A DNA stretch of 64,000 nt from Amycolatopsis orientalis DSM 40040 = KCTC 9412. GTDB lineage: Bacteria > Actinomycetota > Actinomycetes > Mycobacteriales > Pseudonocardiaceae. The notes beneath the pieces are model-generated. The model did no database searches. It was given only the letters and a program-made list of their open reading frames with translations, and was not told the DNA's origin. This document shows, piece after piece, positions 15,698 to 24,635 of the stretch. Positions within the stretch are counted from its first letter, which is position 1. Each line of letters opens with the position of its first letter. The stretch is from the NCBI RefSeq assembly GCF_000478275.1, contig NZ_ASJB01000077.1, forward strand, positions 89,740 through 153,739. Direction: 5' to 3'. The translations under genes were made by a program, and so were the position numbers.

Positions 15698-17139
15698 AGA
15701 TCGATGCCGGTGAAGACGGTGACCCGTTCTTCGGTGAGGTCGTGCATCGCGGCGAGAACGCCTTCCCGGCCGACACCTGAGCCCTTGACGCCGCCGTACG
15801 GCATCTGGTCCGCGCGGTAGGACGGGACATCGCCGATGATCACGCCGCCGACCTCCAGTTCGGTCGACGCGTAGAAGGCGAGATGCACGTCGCGGGTGAA
15901 CACCCCGGCCTGGAGGCCGTAGGCGGATTCGTTGACCGACGCGAAAGCCTCGTCGACACCCTCTACAATGGACACGGCGAGTACCGGACCGAAGATCTCC
16001 TCCGCCCAGGCCTTTGTGGACGGTGGCACGTCGGTGAGCACGGTCGGCTCCACCGTCGCGCCGTCCCGCTTGCCGCCGGTGAGGAGCTTCGCGCCCGCGG
16101 CGACGGCTTCGTCGATCCAGGCCACGATCCGCTCCGCGGCGGCCTCGTCGACGACCGGGCCCACGTCGGTGTTCTTGTCGTACGGGTCGCCGGTCCGCTG
16201 GGATTTCACGGCTTCCACCAGCGCCGGCACGAATTCGCCCGCGACCTCGCGTTCGACGATCACCCGCTGCACCGCGATGCACGACTGCCCGGCCTGGTAG
16301 TTGCCGAAGGTCGCGATGCGCTCCGCCGCACCCTCGGGATCCGGCCAGTCGCGCAGCACGACGGCGGCCGCGTTGCCGCCGAGTTCGAGTACGACGTGCT
16401 TGCGCGGCGCGGCATCCGCCAGCGACCAGCCGACCGGGCCCGAACCGGTGAACGACACGACCGGCAGCCGGGGATCCGCGACCAGTGCGGAAGTCTCCTC
16501 GTTGCCGAGCGGCAGCACCGAGAACGCGCCTTCCGGCAGCTCCGTCTCGGCCAGGATCTCGCCGAGGATCAGCGCGGCCAGCGGAGTGCGCGGCGCGGGT
16601 TTGACGATGATCGGCGCACCGACCGCGAGCGCCGGGGCGACCTTGTGCGCCACCAGGTTCAGCGGGAAGTTGAACGGCGCGATACCCAGGACGGGGCCGC
16701 GCGGGACGCGGCGGGTGAGCGCCAGCCTGCCTTCGCCCGCCGGGTCGGTGTCCAGTCGCTGCAGGTCACCGCTGAACCGGCGGGCCTCCTCGGCGGCGAT
16801 CCGGAACACCGACACCGCGCGCCGCACCTCGGCGTCGGCCCATTTGAGCGGTTTGCCGTTCTCGGCGGTGATGACCTCGGCGATCTCCTCGGCCCGGCCG
16901 GCGATGACCCGCGAAACGTGGTCGAGCGCCGCGGCGCGGCTGTGCGCCGACGAACGCCGGAACTCCTTCGCGACGCCCGCCGCCGCGCTCACCGCTCGTT
17001 CGACCTGCTCCGGACCGGGCACCGCGACGGTCGCGACTTCGCTTCCGTCGTACGGATGGTGCACGGTGAGCGTCGAAGCGCCCTGCTCGGCGCGGCCGGC
17101 GATCCAGGCGGGGCGCGGCTCCGGGGTGATCATGTCCAT
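15694..17139 (-). CDS. NAD(P)+-dependent aldehyde dehydrogenase
   Basis: This is an ALDH-superfamily enzyme of 481 residues. Catalytic elements are visible: the general-base Glu in HVVLELGGNAAAVVL and the nucleophile Cys in FGNYQAGQSCIAVQRV. The cofactor region is GIAPFNFPLNLVAHKVAPA. It would oxidise an aldehyde to the acid, plausibly the product of the alcohol dehydrogenase whose gene ends 20 bp upstream. I start at ATG 17139 (MDMITPEP); ATG 17133 is close. The open frame continues upstream but there it is antisense-like sequence over the neighbouring gene. Confidence 0.92.
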   Translation of the reverse strand: MDMITPEPRPAWIAGRAEQGASTLTVHHPYDGSEVATVAVPGPEQVERAVSAAAGVAKEFRRSSAHSRAAALDHVSRVIAGRAEEIAEVITAENGKPLKWADAEVRRAVSVFRIAAEEARRFSGDLQRLDTDPAGEGRLALTRRVPRGPVLGIAPFNFPLNLVAHKVAPALAVGAPIIVKPAPRTPLAALILGEILAETELPEGAFSVLPLGNEETSALVADPRLPVVSFTGSGPVGWSLADAAPRKHVVLELGGNAAAVVLRDWPDPEGAAERIATFGNYQAGQSCIAVQRVIVEREVAGEFVPALVEAVKSQRTGDPYDKNTDVGPVVDEAAAERIVAWIDEAVAAGAKLLTGGKRDGATVEPTVLTDVPPSTKAWAEEIFGPVLAVSIVEGVDEAFASVNESAYGLQAGVFTRDVHLAFYASTELEVGGVIIGDVPSYRADQMPYGGVKGSGVGREGVLAAMHDLTEERVTVFTGIDL

Positions 17140-17158
17140 GGATGACAAGGTATTCCAG

Positions 17159-18193
17159 TCAGGGCTTGACGAGCACCTTGAGCGCCTCGCGGTCGGCCAT
17201 CGCGCGGTAGCCGTCGGGGACCTCTTCGAGCCCGATGGTCCGGTCGAACACCTTGCCCGGCTGGTACCTGCCTTCGACGACGTCGTCGAGCAGTTCGGGG
17301 ATGTAATGGCGCGCGGGGGCGACGCCGCCGGTGACGGTGATGTTGCGGCGGAACAGCGGCGGGCCGATCGGGCCCTCGTCGTACTGCGGCACGCCGACGC
17401 GGCTGATCGTGCCGCCCGGGCGGACCGCGCCGACACCCATCTCGAAGGCGGGCTTCGTGCCGACGCATTCGAGGACGGTGTGCGTGCCTTCGCCGTTCGT
17501 CAGCTCGCGGACCTTCTCGATGCCTTCGTCGCCGCGTTCGGAGACGACGTCGGTCGCGCCGAACTCGCGGCCGAGGTCCGTGCGTGCCTGGTGGCGGCCC
17601 ATCAGGATGATCCGCTCGGCGCCGAGACGCTTCGCGGCGAGGACGGCGGAGAGCCCGACGGCGCCGTCGCCGATGACGGTGACGGTGGTGCGCTCGTTCA
17701 CGCCCGCCTTGACCGCGGCGTGGTGGCCGGTCGGGAAGACGTCGGAGAGGGTGAGGAGCGACGCGAGCAGGTCGTCGTCCTCGGTGTGCGGCAGTTTCAC
17801 GAGGGTGCCGTCGGCCTGCGGGACGCGGACGGCCTCGCCCTGGCCGGCGTCGACGCCCTTCGCGCCCCAGAAGCCGCCGTGCAGACACGAGGTGTGGAGG
17901 CCTTCGCGGCAGAACTGGCACGTGTTGTCGGAGTACACGAAGGGCGCGACGACCAGGTCGCCCGTCTTGAGCGTGGTGACGTCGGAGCCGACGGCCTCGA
18001 TGACGCCGAGGAATTCGTGACCGATCCGGACGCCGCGGTCGCGGGCGGGCATGCTGCCGTACGGCCAGAGGTCGCTGCCGCAGATGCACGAGCGGACGAC
18101 GCGGAGGAGGGCGTCGGTCGGTTCGCTCAGTTTCGGGTCCGGGACGGTCTCGACGCGTACGTCGCCGGCGCCGTAGATGACAGTCGCTCGCAA
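17159..18193 (-). CDS. Zinc-dependent alcohol dehydrogenase family protein
   Basis: This medium-chain dehydrogenase/reductase has 344 residues. The catalytic zinc site is ICGSDLWPY with a following GHEFLG, the NAD(P)-binding glycine motif is VIGDGAVGLSAVLAAK, and the structural-zinc loop is DNTCQFCREGLHTSC. That loop has three of the usual four cysteines (the first is replaced), so structural zinc may be absent or bound differently. It precedes an aldehyde dehydrogenase by 19 bp, suggesting a two-step alcohol to acid oxidation. The upstream region is an array of palindromic repeats, so the promoter must lie in a narrow interval. Confidence 0.92.
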   Translation of the reverse strand: MRATVIYGAGDVRVETVPDPKLSEPTDALLRVVRSCICGSDLWPYGSMPARDRGVRIGHEFLGVIEAVGSDVTTLKTGDLVVAPFVYSDNTCQFCREGLHTSCLHGGFWGAKGVDAGQGEAVRVPQADGTLVKLPHTEDDDLLASLLTLSDVFPTGHHAAVKAGVNERTTVTVIGDGAVGLSAVLAAKRLGAERIILMGRHQARTDLGREFGATDVVSERGDEGIEKVRELTNGEGTHTVLECVGTKPAFEMGVGAVRPGGTISRVGVPQYDEGPIGPPLFRRNITVTGGVAPARHYIPELLDDVVEGRYQPGKVFDRTIGLEEVPDGYRAMADREALKVLVKP

Positions 18194-18230
18194 GACGGGG
18201 TCCTTTCCTCGACTGGGCCCAGTATGGGCG

Positions 18231-18443
18231 CGTCGCGTTTAGCCCGCTAAACGCGACGCGGGCCGCGCGTCGCGATTAGGGGGCGGAACGCGACCCGAGG
18301 GAGGGAGCGCGTTTAGCAGGCTAATCGCGACGTGGGGCGAGGGAGCGCGATTAGGGGGCGGAACGCGACGTGGGGAGGGAGCGCAATTAGCGGGCTGAAC
18401 GCGACGTGGCCTGTGTGTCGCGTTTAGTCGGCTAAAGGCGACG
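18231..18443. repeat. Tandem array of six palindromic repeats
   Basis: Six copies begin at about 18231, 18269, 18307, 18345, 18381 and 18417, a period of 38, 38, 38, 36 and 36 bp. Copies vary at the centre (TTTAGCCCGCTAAA, ATTAGGGGGCGGAA, TTTAGCAGGCTAAT, ATTAGCGGGCTGAA, TTTAGTCGGCTAAA) but keep CGCG-rich flanks. The last copy runs into the DinB-like gene and supplies its stop codon and final residues. Linkers are related GGAGGGAGC-type sequence, not unique spacers. Confidence 0.85.
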
Positions 18444-18962
18444 CGCGTGGAGGTCGCGCAGGAGGAGGATCTCGGCGCCGTGGTGGATGGCCTCCCGGTT
18501 GATGTGCAGGACGAGGGTCGCGAGCGGGTATTCGGAGTACGGGCCTTCAGCCGGGCCGCACGGCCTCGCGAGGTCTTCGGCGGTCAGACCGCGGACGCCG
18601 TCACGCCAGCGCGCGTAGGCGTCGTCGAGCTGCTCCAGCGCTTCTTTGGCCGAGCCCGCGTAGGTGAACGTCAGGTAGTCGGCGGGCGGGCCGTCGAAGT
18701 GCGACGCGTTCCGCATCGCGAAGACGCCCACGATGATGTGGGCGAGGCGCCAGGCGATCGTCGTCACCGGCGGCGGTGACGGCTCCGGGTACGCCCAGTC
18801 GATGGTGAAGCGGCCTTCCTCACCCGGCCGCACCGACCAGCAGCCCTCGACGGGCTCCCAGAAGTATTCGTCGTCGGTGAGCGTGTCCAGCCGCGGCCTG
18901 AGGTGCTGTGTCCAGTGCCAGTCGAGCTGTTCGGACAGTTCCTTGCTCCAGTCGATGCCCAT
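18432..18962 (-). CDS. DinB-superfamily protein
   Basis: This 176-residue four-helix-bundle protein has a DinB-like metal-site pattern: WHWTQHLRPRL near the N-terminus, AWRLAHIIVGVFAMRNASHF in the middle and LVLHINREAIHHGAEI near the C-terminus. Such proteins are thiol-dependent transferases or unknowns. ATG 18962 (MGIDWSKEL) was chosen because the sequence before it is not conserved-looking and lies in the gap before guaA. The gene ends inside a palindromic repeat that contributes the last residues RRL and the TAG stop. Confidence 0.85.
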   Translation of the reverse strand: MGIDWSKELSEQLDWHWTQHLRPRLDTLTDDEYFWEPVEGCWSVRPGEEGRFTIDWAYPEPSPPPVTTIAWRLAHIIVGVFAMRNASHFDGPPADYLTFTYAGSAKEALEQLDDAYARWRDGVRGLTAEDLARPCGPAEGPYSEYPLATLVLHINREAIHHGAEILLLRDLHARRL

Positions 18963-19088
18963 GCCTTCGACGGTAGGCCGCCTGGCGGTCAGCGACTGTC
19001 CTGAATCGTGTGGGGGTTGGCGGCGGGGTGACCGGGCCCACCTGGGACGATGGTGGGGAAGCGTGCTGCTCTGATCAGGAGGTCTCAG

Positions 19089-20645
19089 GTGCCCAGTCCC
19101 ACCGGTCCGGTACTCGTCGTGGACTTCGGGGCGCAGTACGCGCAACTGATCGCGCGCCGTGTGCGGGAGGCGCAGGTCTACTCCGAGGTCGTCCCGCATA
19201 CGGCCACCGCCGAGGACATCCTCGCGAAGGACCCTTCCGCGATCATCCTTTCGGGTGGTCCGTCCAGCGTGTACGCGGAGAACGCCCCCGCGCTCGCCCC
19301 CGGGCTGGTCGACGCGGGCGTGCCGATCCTCGGCATCTGCTACGGCCACCAGGTGCTGGCGCAGGCGCTCGGCGGCACGGTCGAGCCGACCGGGATCCGC
19401 GAGTTCGGCCGCACCGAGGTCCGCGTCGCCGGCGATGGCGGCGTCCTGCACGCCGGCCTCCCGAACCACCAGCCCGCCTGGATGAGCCACAACGACAGCG
19501 TCACCAAGGCCCCTGAAGGCGCCACCGTGACCGCGTCCAGCGACGGTGCCGCCGTCGCCGGGTTCGAAGACGTCGAGCGACGCTTCGCCGGTGTCCAGTA
19601 CCACCCCGAGGTGCACCACTCGCCGCACGGCCAGGAGGTGCTTCGCCGCTTCCTGCACGACATCGCCGGCATCCGGCCGCAGTGGACGACGTCGTCCATC
19701 GTCGACGACCAGGTCAAGCGGATCGCCGAGCAGGTCGGCGACGGCCGCGCGATCTGCGGGCTCTCCGGCGGTGTCGACTCCGCCGTGGCGGCGGCGCTGG
19801 TCCAGCGCGCCATCGGCGACCGGCTGACCTGCGTGTTCGTCGACCACGGCCTCCTGCGCTCGGGCGAGCGCACCCAGGTCGAGCGCGATTTCGTCGCCGC
19901 GACCGGGGTCAACCTCGTCACCGTCGACGCCCGTGAGCGGTTCCTCGACGCGCTGGCCGGGGTCACCGACCCCGAGGAGAAGCGCAAGATCATCGGCCGC
20001 GAGTTCATCCGCGTGTTCGAGCAGGCCGAGCGGGATCTCAAGGCCGAGGGCGACTACAAGTTCCTGGTCCAGGGGACGCTGTACCCGGACGTCGTCGAGT
20101 CCGGCGGCGGCGAGGGCACGGCGAACATCAAGAGCCACCACAACGTCGGCGGACTGCCCGACGACCTGCAGTTCGAGTTGGTCGAGCCGCTGCGCCTGCT
20201 GTTCAAGGACGAGGTGCGCCGCGTCGGACTGGAGCTCGGGCTGCCGGAGACGATCGTGCAGCGGCAGCCGTTCCCCGGGCCGGGGCTCGGCATCCGGATC
20301 ATCGGCGCCGTCGATGCCGAGCGGCTCGAGACGCTGCGTGCGGCGGACGCCATCGCGCGCGAGGAACTCACCGCGGCCGGACTGGACGGCGAGATCTGGC
20401 AGTGCCCGGTGGTGCTGCTGGCCGACGTCCGCAGTGTCGGCGTCCAGGGTGACGGGCGGACCTACGGACACCCGATCGTGCTGCGGCCGGTGTCGTCCGA
20501 GGACGCGATGACCGCGGACTGGACGCGGCTGCCCTACGAGGTGCTGGAGCGGATCTCGACCCGCATCACGAACGAGGTCGCCGAGGTGAACCGCGTGGTC
20601 CTGGACGTCACCTCCAAGCCGCCGGGCACCATCGAGTGGGAGTGA
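19089..20645 (+). CDS. guaA: GMP synthase (glutamine-hydrolysing)
   Basis: This enzyme aminates XMP to GMP using glutamine and ATP, completing the pathway begun by GuaB. The 518 residues comprise a class I amidotransferase domain (Cys in GICYGHQV, His/Glu in VQYHPEVHHS), an ATP-pyrophosphatase domain (CGLSGGVDSAVAAAL) and a C-terminal dimerisation domain ending TSKPPGTIEWE. The GTG start at 19089 is preceded by AGGAGG at 19077-19082 with 6-nt spacing, which decides it over ATG 19050. Repeats and then a terminator follow. Confidence 0.97.
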   Translation: MPSPTGPVLVVDFGAQYAQLIARRVREAQVYSEVVPHTATAEDILAKDPSAIILSGGPSSVYAENAPALAPGLVDAGVPILGICYGHQVLAQALGGTVEPTGIREFGRTEVRVAGDGGVLHAGLPNHQPAWMSHNDSVTKAPEGATVTASSDGAAVAGFEDVERRFAGVQYHPEVHHSPHGQEVLRRFLHDIAGIRPQWTTSSIVDDQVKRIAEQVGDGRAICGLSGGVDSAVAAALVQRAIGDRLTCVFVDHGLLRSGERTQVERDFVAATGVNLVTVDARERFLDALAGVTDPEEKRKIIGREFIRVFEQAERDLKAEGDYKFLVQGTLYPDVVESGGGEGTANIKSHHNVGGLPDDLQFELVEPLRLLFKDEVRRVGLELGLPETIVQRQPFPGPGLGIRIIGAVDAERLETLRAADAIAREELTAAGLDGEIWQCPVVLLADVRSVGVQGDGRTYGHPIVLRPVSSEDAMTADWTRLPYEVLERISTRITNEVAEVNRVVLDVTSKPPGTIEWE

Positions 20646-20660
20646 CCCGCTCCGCCCCGA

Positions 20661-20849
20661 CTTGCGTTTAGCCCCCAGATCGCGATCTGGAGGGCCTTGG
20701 GCGAGCGGAGCGACTTTCGCCCCCTAATTGCGATCTGGAGGGGCCCGGGGCACCTGGCCGACCCAGGTCGACTTTCGCCCCCTAATCGCGATCCGGTGGG
20801 CCTCGGGCACCTGGGCGACCGGATCACGATCAGGGGGCGAAAGTCGCTC
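20661..20849. repeat. Cluster of four variant palindromic repeats
   Basis: Copies at about 20661, 20710 and 20767 run forward, and one at 20821 is inverted. Three are of the variant type CTTTCGCCCCCTAATCGCGA, whose centre is no longer self-complementary. The forward and inverted copies can pair with each other, giving long hairpins downstream of guaA. Confidence 0.8.
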
Positions 20850-20876
20850 CCTCCAGCAGGTGGGGGAGGCAAAGGC

Positions 20877-20905
20877 GAAGGCCCCGGCGAGGGGCCGGGG
20901 CCTTC
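20877..20905. terminator. Bidirectional terminator between guaA and a convergent gene
   Basis: Arms GAAGGCCCCGGC (20877-20888) and GCCGGGGCCTTC (20894-20905) with a 5-nt loop. It lies 28 bp before the stop of the convergent small membrane gene. Confidence 0.8.
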
Positions 20906-20932
20906 AGAGGGAGTGAGTCGTGAGCGGGGCCG

Positions 20933-21166
20933 CTAGCGGCGGCTCTTGCGCAGCGAAGCGGCGAGCAGCAGGACGCCGACGAAGATCGCCCCGCCCGCCA
21001 TGACCCACCGGAAGTCGAACTGCGGGAGCCACGAGGAGCCGTCCGAGAGGACGTAACCCGACACCAGCAGCGTCGCGATCCCGACGATCAGGGTGAAGAC
21101 GTCCACTCCGCGTTTCGCCGGCTGAGTCGTCTGGCTCTGCGAACTGTCGTAGTCGTACTCAGCCAC
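20933..21166 (-). CDS. Small two-helix membrane protein
   Basis: This 77-residue protein has an N-terminal acidic and Ser/Gln-rich tail followed by two membrane helices (about residues 25-41 and 50-70) and ends in a basic LRKSRR. The family is not recognised. GTG 21166 has a GGAGGTG ribosome site and lies inside the end of the PspC-domain gene, with an 8-nt overlap, so it is the translationally coupled last gene of that unit. It probably works with the PspC protein in envelope homeostasis, which is an inference from position only. Confidence 0.75.
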   Translation of the reverse strand: MAEYDYDSSQSQTTQPAKRGVDVFTLIVGIATLLVSGYVLSDGSSWLPQFDFRWVMAGGAIFVGVLLLAASLRKSRR

Positions 21167-22448
21167 GACGCACCTCCACGTTTCCGACGCCGTTCTTGAC
21201 CTGCAGGACGATCTTCTGGCTGCCGTTGCCCGGCGCCGTGAAGTCGACCGCGTCCACGCCGAGTCCCGAGCGGGACTGGCCGAGACAGTCGACGTCACCC
21301 GCCCCGGTCTCGCAAGTGACCTTCACTTCGGCGTTCATCGGCACGAGCACCGTCGAGTTGCCCGCCCCAGTGGTGACCTTCGTGGTCACCGAGCTGCCCG
21401 CGGGCAACTTGGTCAGGTCGAGGTCGACGTTCCCGGCAGAGCGGTGATACTCCGGCTGCACTTCGGACGCCTGGCTCGGCGTCGCGCTCAGATCGCCGAC
21501 GCCGCCCCTCACGTCGAAGTTCTCGAACGGGATCGTGGTGAGCGCCATCCCGACGATCGCCAGCGGCACCGCCAGCCCGATCAGCCCGCGGCCGCCTCGC
21601 ACGAACGCGCCGGCGACCAGCCCGATGCCGACCACGCCCAGGGTGAGCCCGACGACGTGCTGCATGGAGAACCACGGTTCTCCGTCGAGGCCCAGGACGG
21701 TGCCCACACCGCCGACCAGCACGGCCACCCCGAAGGTCGCAACGCCGATCTTCGACTTCCGGCCGCGAGGCATCGGCGGCGCGGGAGGCGGCGGAGGAGA
21801 CTGCGGCGGCAGACCGCCGGACGGCGAAGCGTTCGGCAGATCCCAGGCGGACGGGTCGGCCGCGAGCGGGTCCCAGCCGCCCTCGGTCGCCGTCGTCGAC
21901 GAGGAAGAGGCGGTCGATGCCGAGGTCGACGCCGACGCCATCGAGAACGCGGCGGTCGGATACTCCGGAGCGGGCATCGTCGGCCGGTTGAACTGTCCGC
22001 GGCTGCGGTGCAGCAGGTACAGCGCGACGGCCATCAGCGCGAAACCGATCAGCCCGGTGCCGTCGGTCATCCAGCCGCCGCTCAAGGTCCAGGTGAGCCC
22101 CGGGAACAGCAGGACCAGCAGCAGCACCGCGAACGCCGGCGAACTCGACGCGCGGCCCCGGCCGATCAGGCCTTCGAACGCGGAAACGCGGTCGCCCTCC
22201 TGCGGCAGGAACAGCCAGCCCAGCAGATAGACGAAGAAACCGAACCCGCCGAACACGGTCGCGGCGACCAGCGCGACGCGGACCACGGTCGGGTCGATGC
22301 CGTACCGGTAGCCGATCCCCGCGGCGACACCGGCGAACTTACGGCCGTGCGCCGGGCGGACCGGCCTGCTCCGCCAGAAATCCTTGACGGTCTCTTCGAA
22401 GCCGGCCGCGGGGCCGCGCTTCGGTGTGTGTGTCTCACTCCCACTCAT
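21159..22448 (-). CDS. PspC-domain membrane protein
   Basis: This is a 429-residue membrane protein. The N-terminal PspC domain (about residues 20-80) includes GRKFAGVAAGIGYRYGIDPT and WLFLPQEGDR. Further membrane helices, a Pro/Ser linker around 170-215 and then a LiaF-like bundle follow. The last 110 residues are beta-rich and extracytoplasmic, with repeats of the DUF4097/adhesin-like type (GAGNSTVLVPMNAEVKV). Related proteins sense or relay envelope stress. The gene is divergent from a histidine kinase that also carries a PspC domain, with 116 bp between them. ATG 22448 is chosen (MSGSETHTP). Confidence 0.88.
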   Translation of the reverse strand: MSGSETHTPKRGPAAGFEETVKDFWRSRPVRPAHGRKFAGVAAGIGYRYGIDPTVVRVALVAATVFGGFGFFVYLLGWLFLPQEGDRVSAFEGLIGRGRASSSPAFAVLLLVLLFPGLTWTLSGGWMTDGTGLIGFALMAVALYLLHRSRGQFNRPTMPAPEYPTAAFSMASASTSASTASSSSTTATEGGWDPLAADPSAWDLPNASPSGGLPPQSPPPPPAPPMPRGRKSKIGVATFGVAVLVGGVGTVLGLDGEPWFSMQHVVGLTLGVVGIGLVAGAFVRGGRGLIGLAVPLAIVGMALTTIPFENFDVRGGVGDLSATPSQASEVQPEYHRSAGNVDLDLTKLPAGSSVTTKVTTGAGNSTVLVPMNAEVKVTCETGAGDVDCLGQSRSGLGVDAVDFTAPGNGSQKIVLQVKNGVGNVEVRRG

Positions 22449-22564
22449 GCCACAAAGAATGCGCTCCGGCGGGGACGGCCACATCCGGGATCGTCCCTGA
22501 GGTTTCCCCCAGCGGGAAGAGTCAGGGGTTTCCCCGATGGATCAGTGCCCCACTCCGTGTGACC

Positions 22565-23920
22565 ATGGAGAACGTGCAGGAATCCGCCCCCAGCGACCTC
22601 GCCGCACAGGTGAAGCCGACGATCATCGAGCGCCCGCCGGTGCCCGTTCCCGGCAGTCTGTCCCCGGCGCCCTTCGAGCCGCCCAAGATGTACCGCCGCC
22701 GCTCCGGCCGCGCCATCGCGGGCGTCGCCGGTGGGCTCGCCGACCACCTCGGCGTCAAGGTGCTCTGGGTCCGGACGGCGTTCGCGTTGCTGGCCGCCAT
22801 GAACGGCGCCGGACTGCTCGCGTACGGCCTGCTCTGGGTCTTTGTCCAGCAGCAGTCCGGTGAAATCGCGCAGGAGCAGGAAAAGGCCGCCCCGAAGGAG
22901 AAGCAGCAGGCTTTCGGCCTGATGGCGCTCGGGGTCGGGCTGGCCGTCGCCAGCGGCACGTTGACCGGCCTGATCAGCGGCTGGCTCGCCATCCCGCTCG
23001 CGCTGGCCATGATCGGCGCGGCCGTCGTCTGGCGGGAGGCCGACGAGTCGCAGCGGCGGCGCTGGCGTCTCGGTGCCAAGGGCAGCGTCGCCGGGGCGTT
23101 CCTCGGTGGCGGTGGCTGGTCGGCCGCGATCCGCGTCGTCGCGGGTGTCGCGCTGGTGATGACCGGGATCGGCGTCGTCGTCCTGCAGAGCGGCAGTATC
23201 GACCAGGTCAAGTTCGCGCTGGTCGCGGTGATCGCGACGCTGTTCGGGGTCGCCGTGCTGACCGTCCCGTTCTGGCTGCGCCTGGTCCGCGACCTGTCGG
23301 ACGAGCGCACCGCCCGCGTCCGCACCGACGAACGCGCCGAGATCGCCGCGCATCTGCACGACTCGGTCCTGCAGACCCTCGCGCTGATCCAGAAGCAGGC
23401 GGAATCGCCGCGTGAGGTCGCCAGGCTCGCGCGTGGTCAGGAACGTGAACTGCGCGGCTGGCTGTACGGGCCGACGGGGTACGGCAAGAGCCAGAAGACC
23501 GAACAGGAAGCGATCAGCGGGCAGCTGTCCGAGGTGCTCGCGGCCGCGTGCGGCGAGGTCGAGGACGCGTTCGCGATTTCGGTCCAGCAGGTCGTGGTGG
23601 GAGAGGCGACGCTGAACGAGCCGCTGACCGCGCTGGTCCAGGCTGCCCGCGAAGCGATCGTCAACGCCGCCAAACACGCGGGCGTCGACGAGGTCAGCGT
23701 GTACGCCGAGGTCGAGCCGACAGCGGTGACGGTCTTCGTGCGCGACCGCGGCAAGGGTTTCGATCCCGACGTCGTCCCGGCCGACCGGCACGGACTCGCG
23801 GACTCGATCCGGGGGCGGATGGAACGGCACGGGGGCAAGTGCAAGCTGCGCACCGCACCGGGTGAAGGAACCGAAGTCCAGCTGGAGATGCCGGTCAAGG
23901 CGGGGAAGGGCGCGGCGTGA
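22565..23920 (+). CDS. PspC-domain sensor histidine kinase
   Basis: This is a membrane kinase of 451 residues. A PspC domain (about 40-100: YRRRSGRAIAGVAGGLADHL) is followed by several membrane helices (about 110-245). The dimerisation box is EIAAHLHDSVLQTLALI, whose His is the phospho-acceptor, as in the NarL-coupled HisKA_3-like group. The ATPase N-box is AREAIVNAAKHAGV and the G-box is DRGKGFD. There is no external sensor domain, so it may read membrane state through the PspC part or its divergent partner. It pairs with the response regulator 40 bp downstream. ATG 22565 was chosen because the frame before it overlaps the intergenic promoter. Confidence 0.93.
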   Translation: MENVQESAPSDLAAQVKPTIIERPPVPVPGSLSPAPFEPPKMYRRRSGRAIAGVAGGLADHLGVKVLWVRTAFALLAAMNGAGLLAYGLLWVFVQQQSGEIAQEQEKAAPKEKQQAFGLMALGVGLAVASGTLTGLISGWLAIPLALAMIGAAVVWREADESQRRRWRLGAKGSVAGAFLGGGGWSAAIRVVAGVALVMTGIGVVVLQSGSIDQVKFALVAVIATLFGVAVLTVPFWLRLVRDLSDERTARVRTDERAEIAAHLHDSVLQTLALIQKQAESPREVARLARGQERELRGWLYGPTGYGKSQKTEQEAISGQLSEVLAAACGEVEDAFAISVQQVVVGEATLNEPLTALVQAAREAIVNAAKHAGVDEVSVYAEVEPTAVTVFVRDRGKGFDPDVVPADRHGLADSIRGRMERHGGKCKLRTAPGEGTEVQLEMPVKAGKGAA

Positions 23921-23960
23921 GGTCGCTATGCTCACGGGACAGGGCGAACGAGGGAGCATC

Positions 23961-24635
23961 GTGACGGAGAACCAGCAGACGCGGGAGCCGGTCAAGGTCT
24001 TCCTCGTCGACGACCACGCCCTCTTCCGGGCGGGTGTGCGCACCGAACTGGACTCGATCACCGACGATGTCCGCGTGGTTGGCGAGGCGGGCTCAGTGGC
24101 CGAGGCGGTCGCGGGGATCGCCCGGACCAAGCCGCAGGTGGTGCTGCTCGACGTGCACATGCCGGACGGCGGCGGCGCCGAGGTGCTGCGCCGGGTCCGC
24201 CCGGACCTGCCGGACGTCGTGTTCCTCGCGCTGTCGGTCTCCGACGCCGCGGAAGACGTGATCGCCGTGATCCGTGCAGGGGCGCGCGGGTATGTCACGA
24301 AGACGATCTCGTCGAAGGAACTCGTGCGCGCGGTCGTGCGGGTCTCCGACGGCGACGCGGTGTTCTCGCCGCGGCTGGCCGGATTCGTGCTCGACGCGTT
24401 CGCAGACCGGCCGGGTTCCGCGCCGATCAGCGACCCGGACCTCGACCTGCTGACGCCGCGGGAGCGCGATGTGCTGCGGCTGCTGGCGCGCGGGTACGCC
24501 TACAAGGAGATCGCTTCCGAGCTGTTCATCTCGGTGAAGACCGTCGAGACGCATGTGTCGAGCGTGCTGCGGAAGACCCAGCTTTCGAACCGGTACGAGC
24601 TTTCGCGGTGGGCTTCCGACCGGCGCCTCGTCTAG
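23961..24635 (+). CDS. NarL/LuxR-type response regulator
   Basis: This is the cognate regulator of the PspC-domain kinase (224 residues). The receiver contains VDDHALFRAGV, the phospho-acceptor Asp in VVLLDVHMPDGGG, and YVTKTIS with the conserved Lys. The C-terminal LuxR HTH is LTPRERDVLRLLARGYAYKE then LFISVKTVETHVSSVLRKTQ. GTG 23961 follows AGGGAG; ATG 23928 is an alternative. Targets may include the divergent PspC operon, as is typical for such systems. Confidence 0.93.
   Translation: MTENQQTREPVKVFLVDDHALFRAGVRTELDSITDDVRVVGEAGSVAEAVAGIARTKPQVVLLDVHMPDGGGAEVLRRVRPDLPDVVFLALSVSDAAEDVIAVIRAGARGYVTKTISSKELVRAVVRVSDGDAVFSPRLAGFVLDAFADRPGSAPISDPDLDLLTPRERDVLRLLARGYAYKEIASELFISVKTVETHVSSVLRKTQLSNRYELSRWASDRRLV

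Noticed and set aside
15694..17436. Aldehyde dehydrogenase with a 100-residue N-terminal extension
   Set aside because: The extra part is an open frame over the alcohol dehydrogenase gene with Ser/Arg-rich, non-conserved composition; ATG 17139 gives the normal family length.
18231..18443. Possible CRISPR array from regular 36-38 bp repeats
   Set aside because: The repeated unit is the whole period, linkers are similar rather than unique, repeats vary, and no cas genes are present.
18432..20471. Large minus-strand frame extending the DinB-like gene to 679 residues
   Set aside because: It is antisense to guaA; the real start is ATG 18962.
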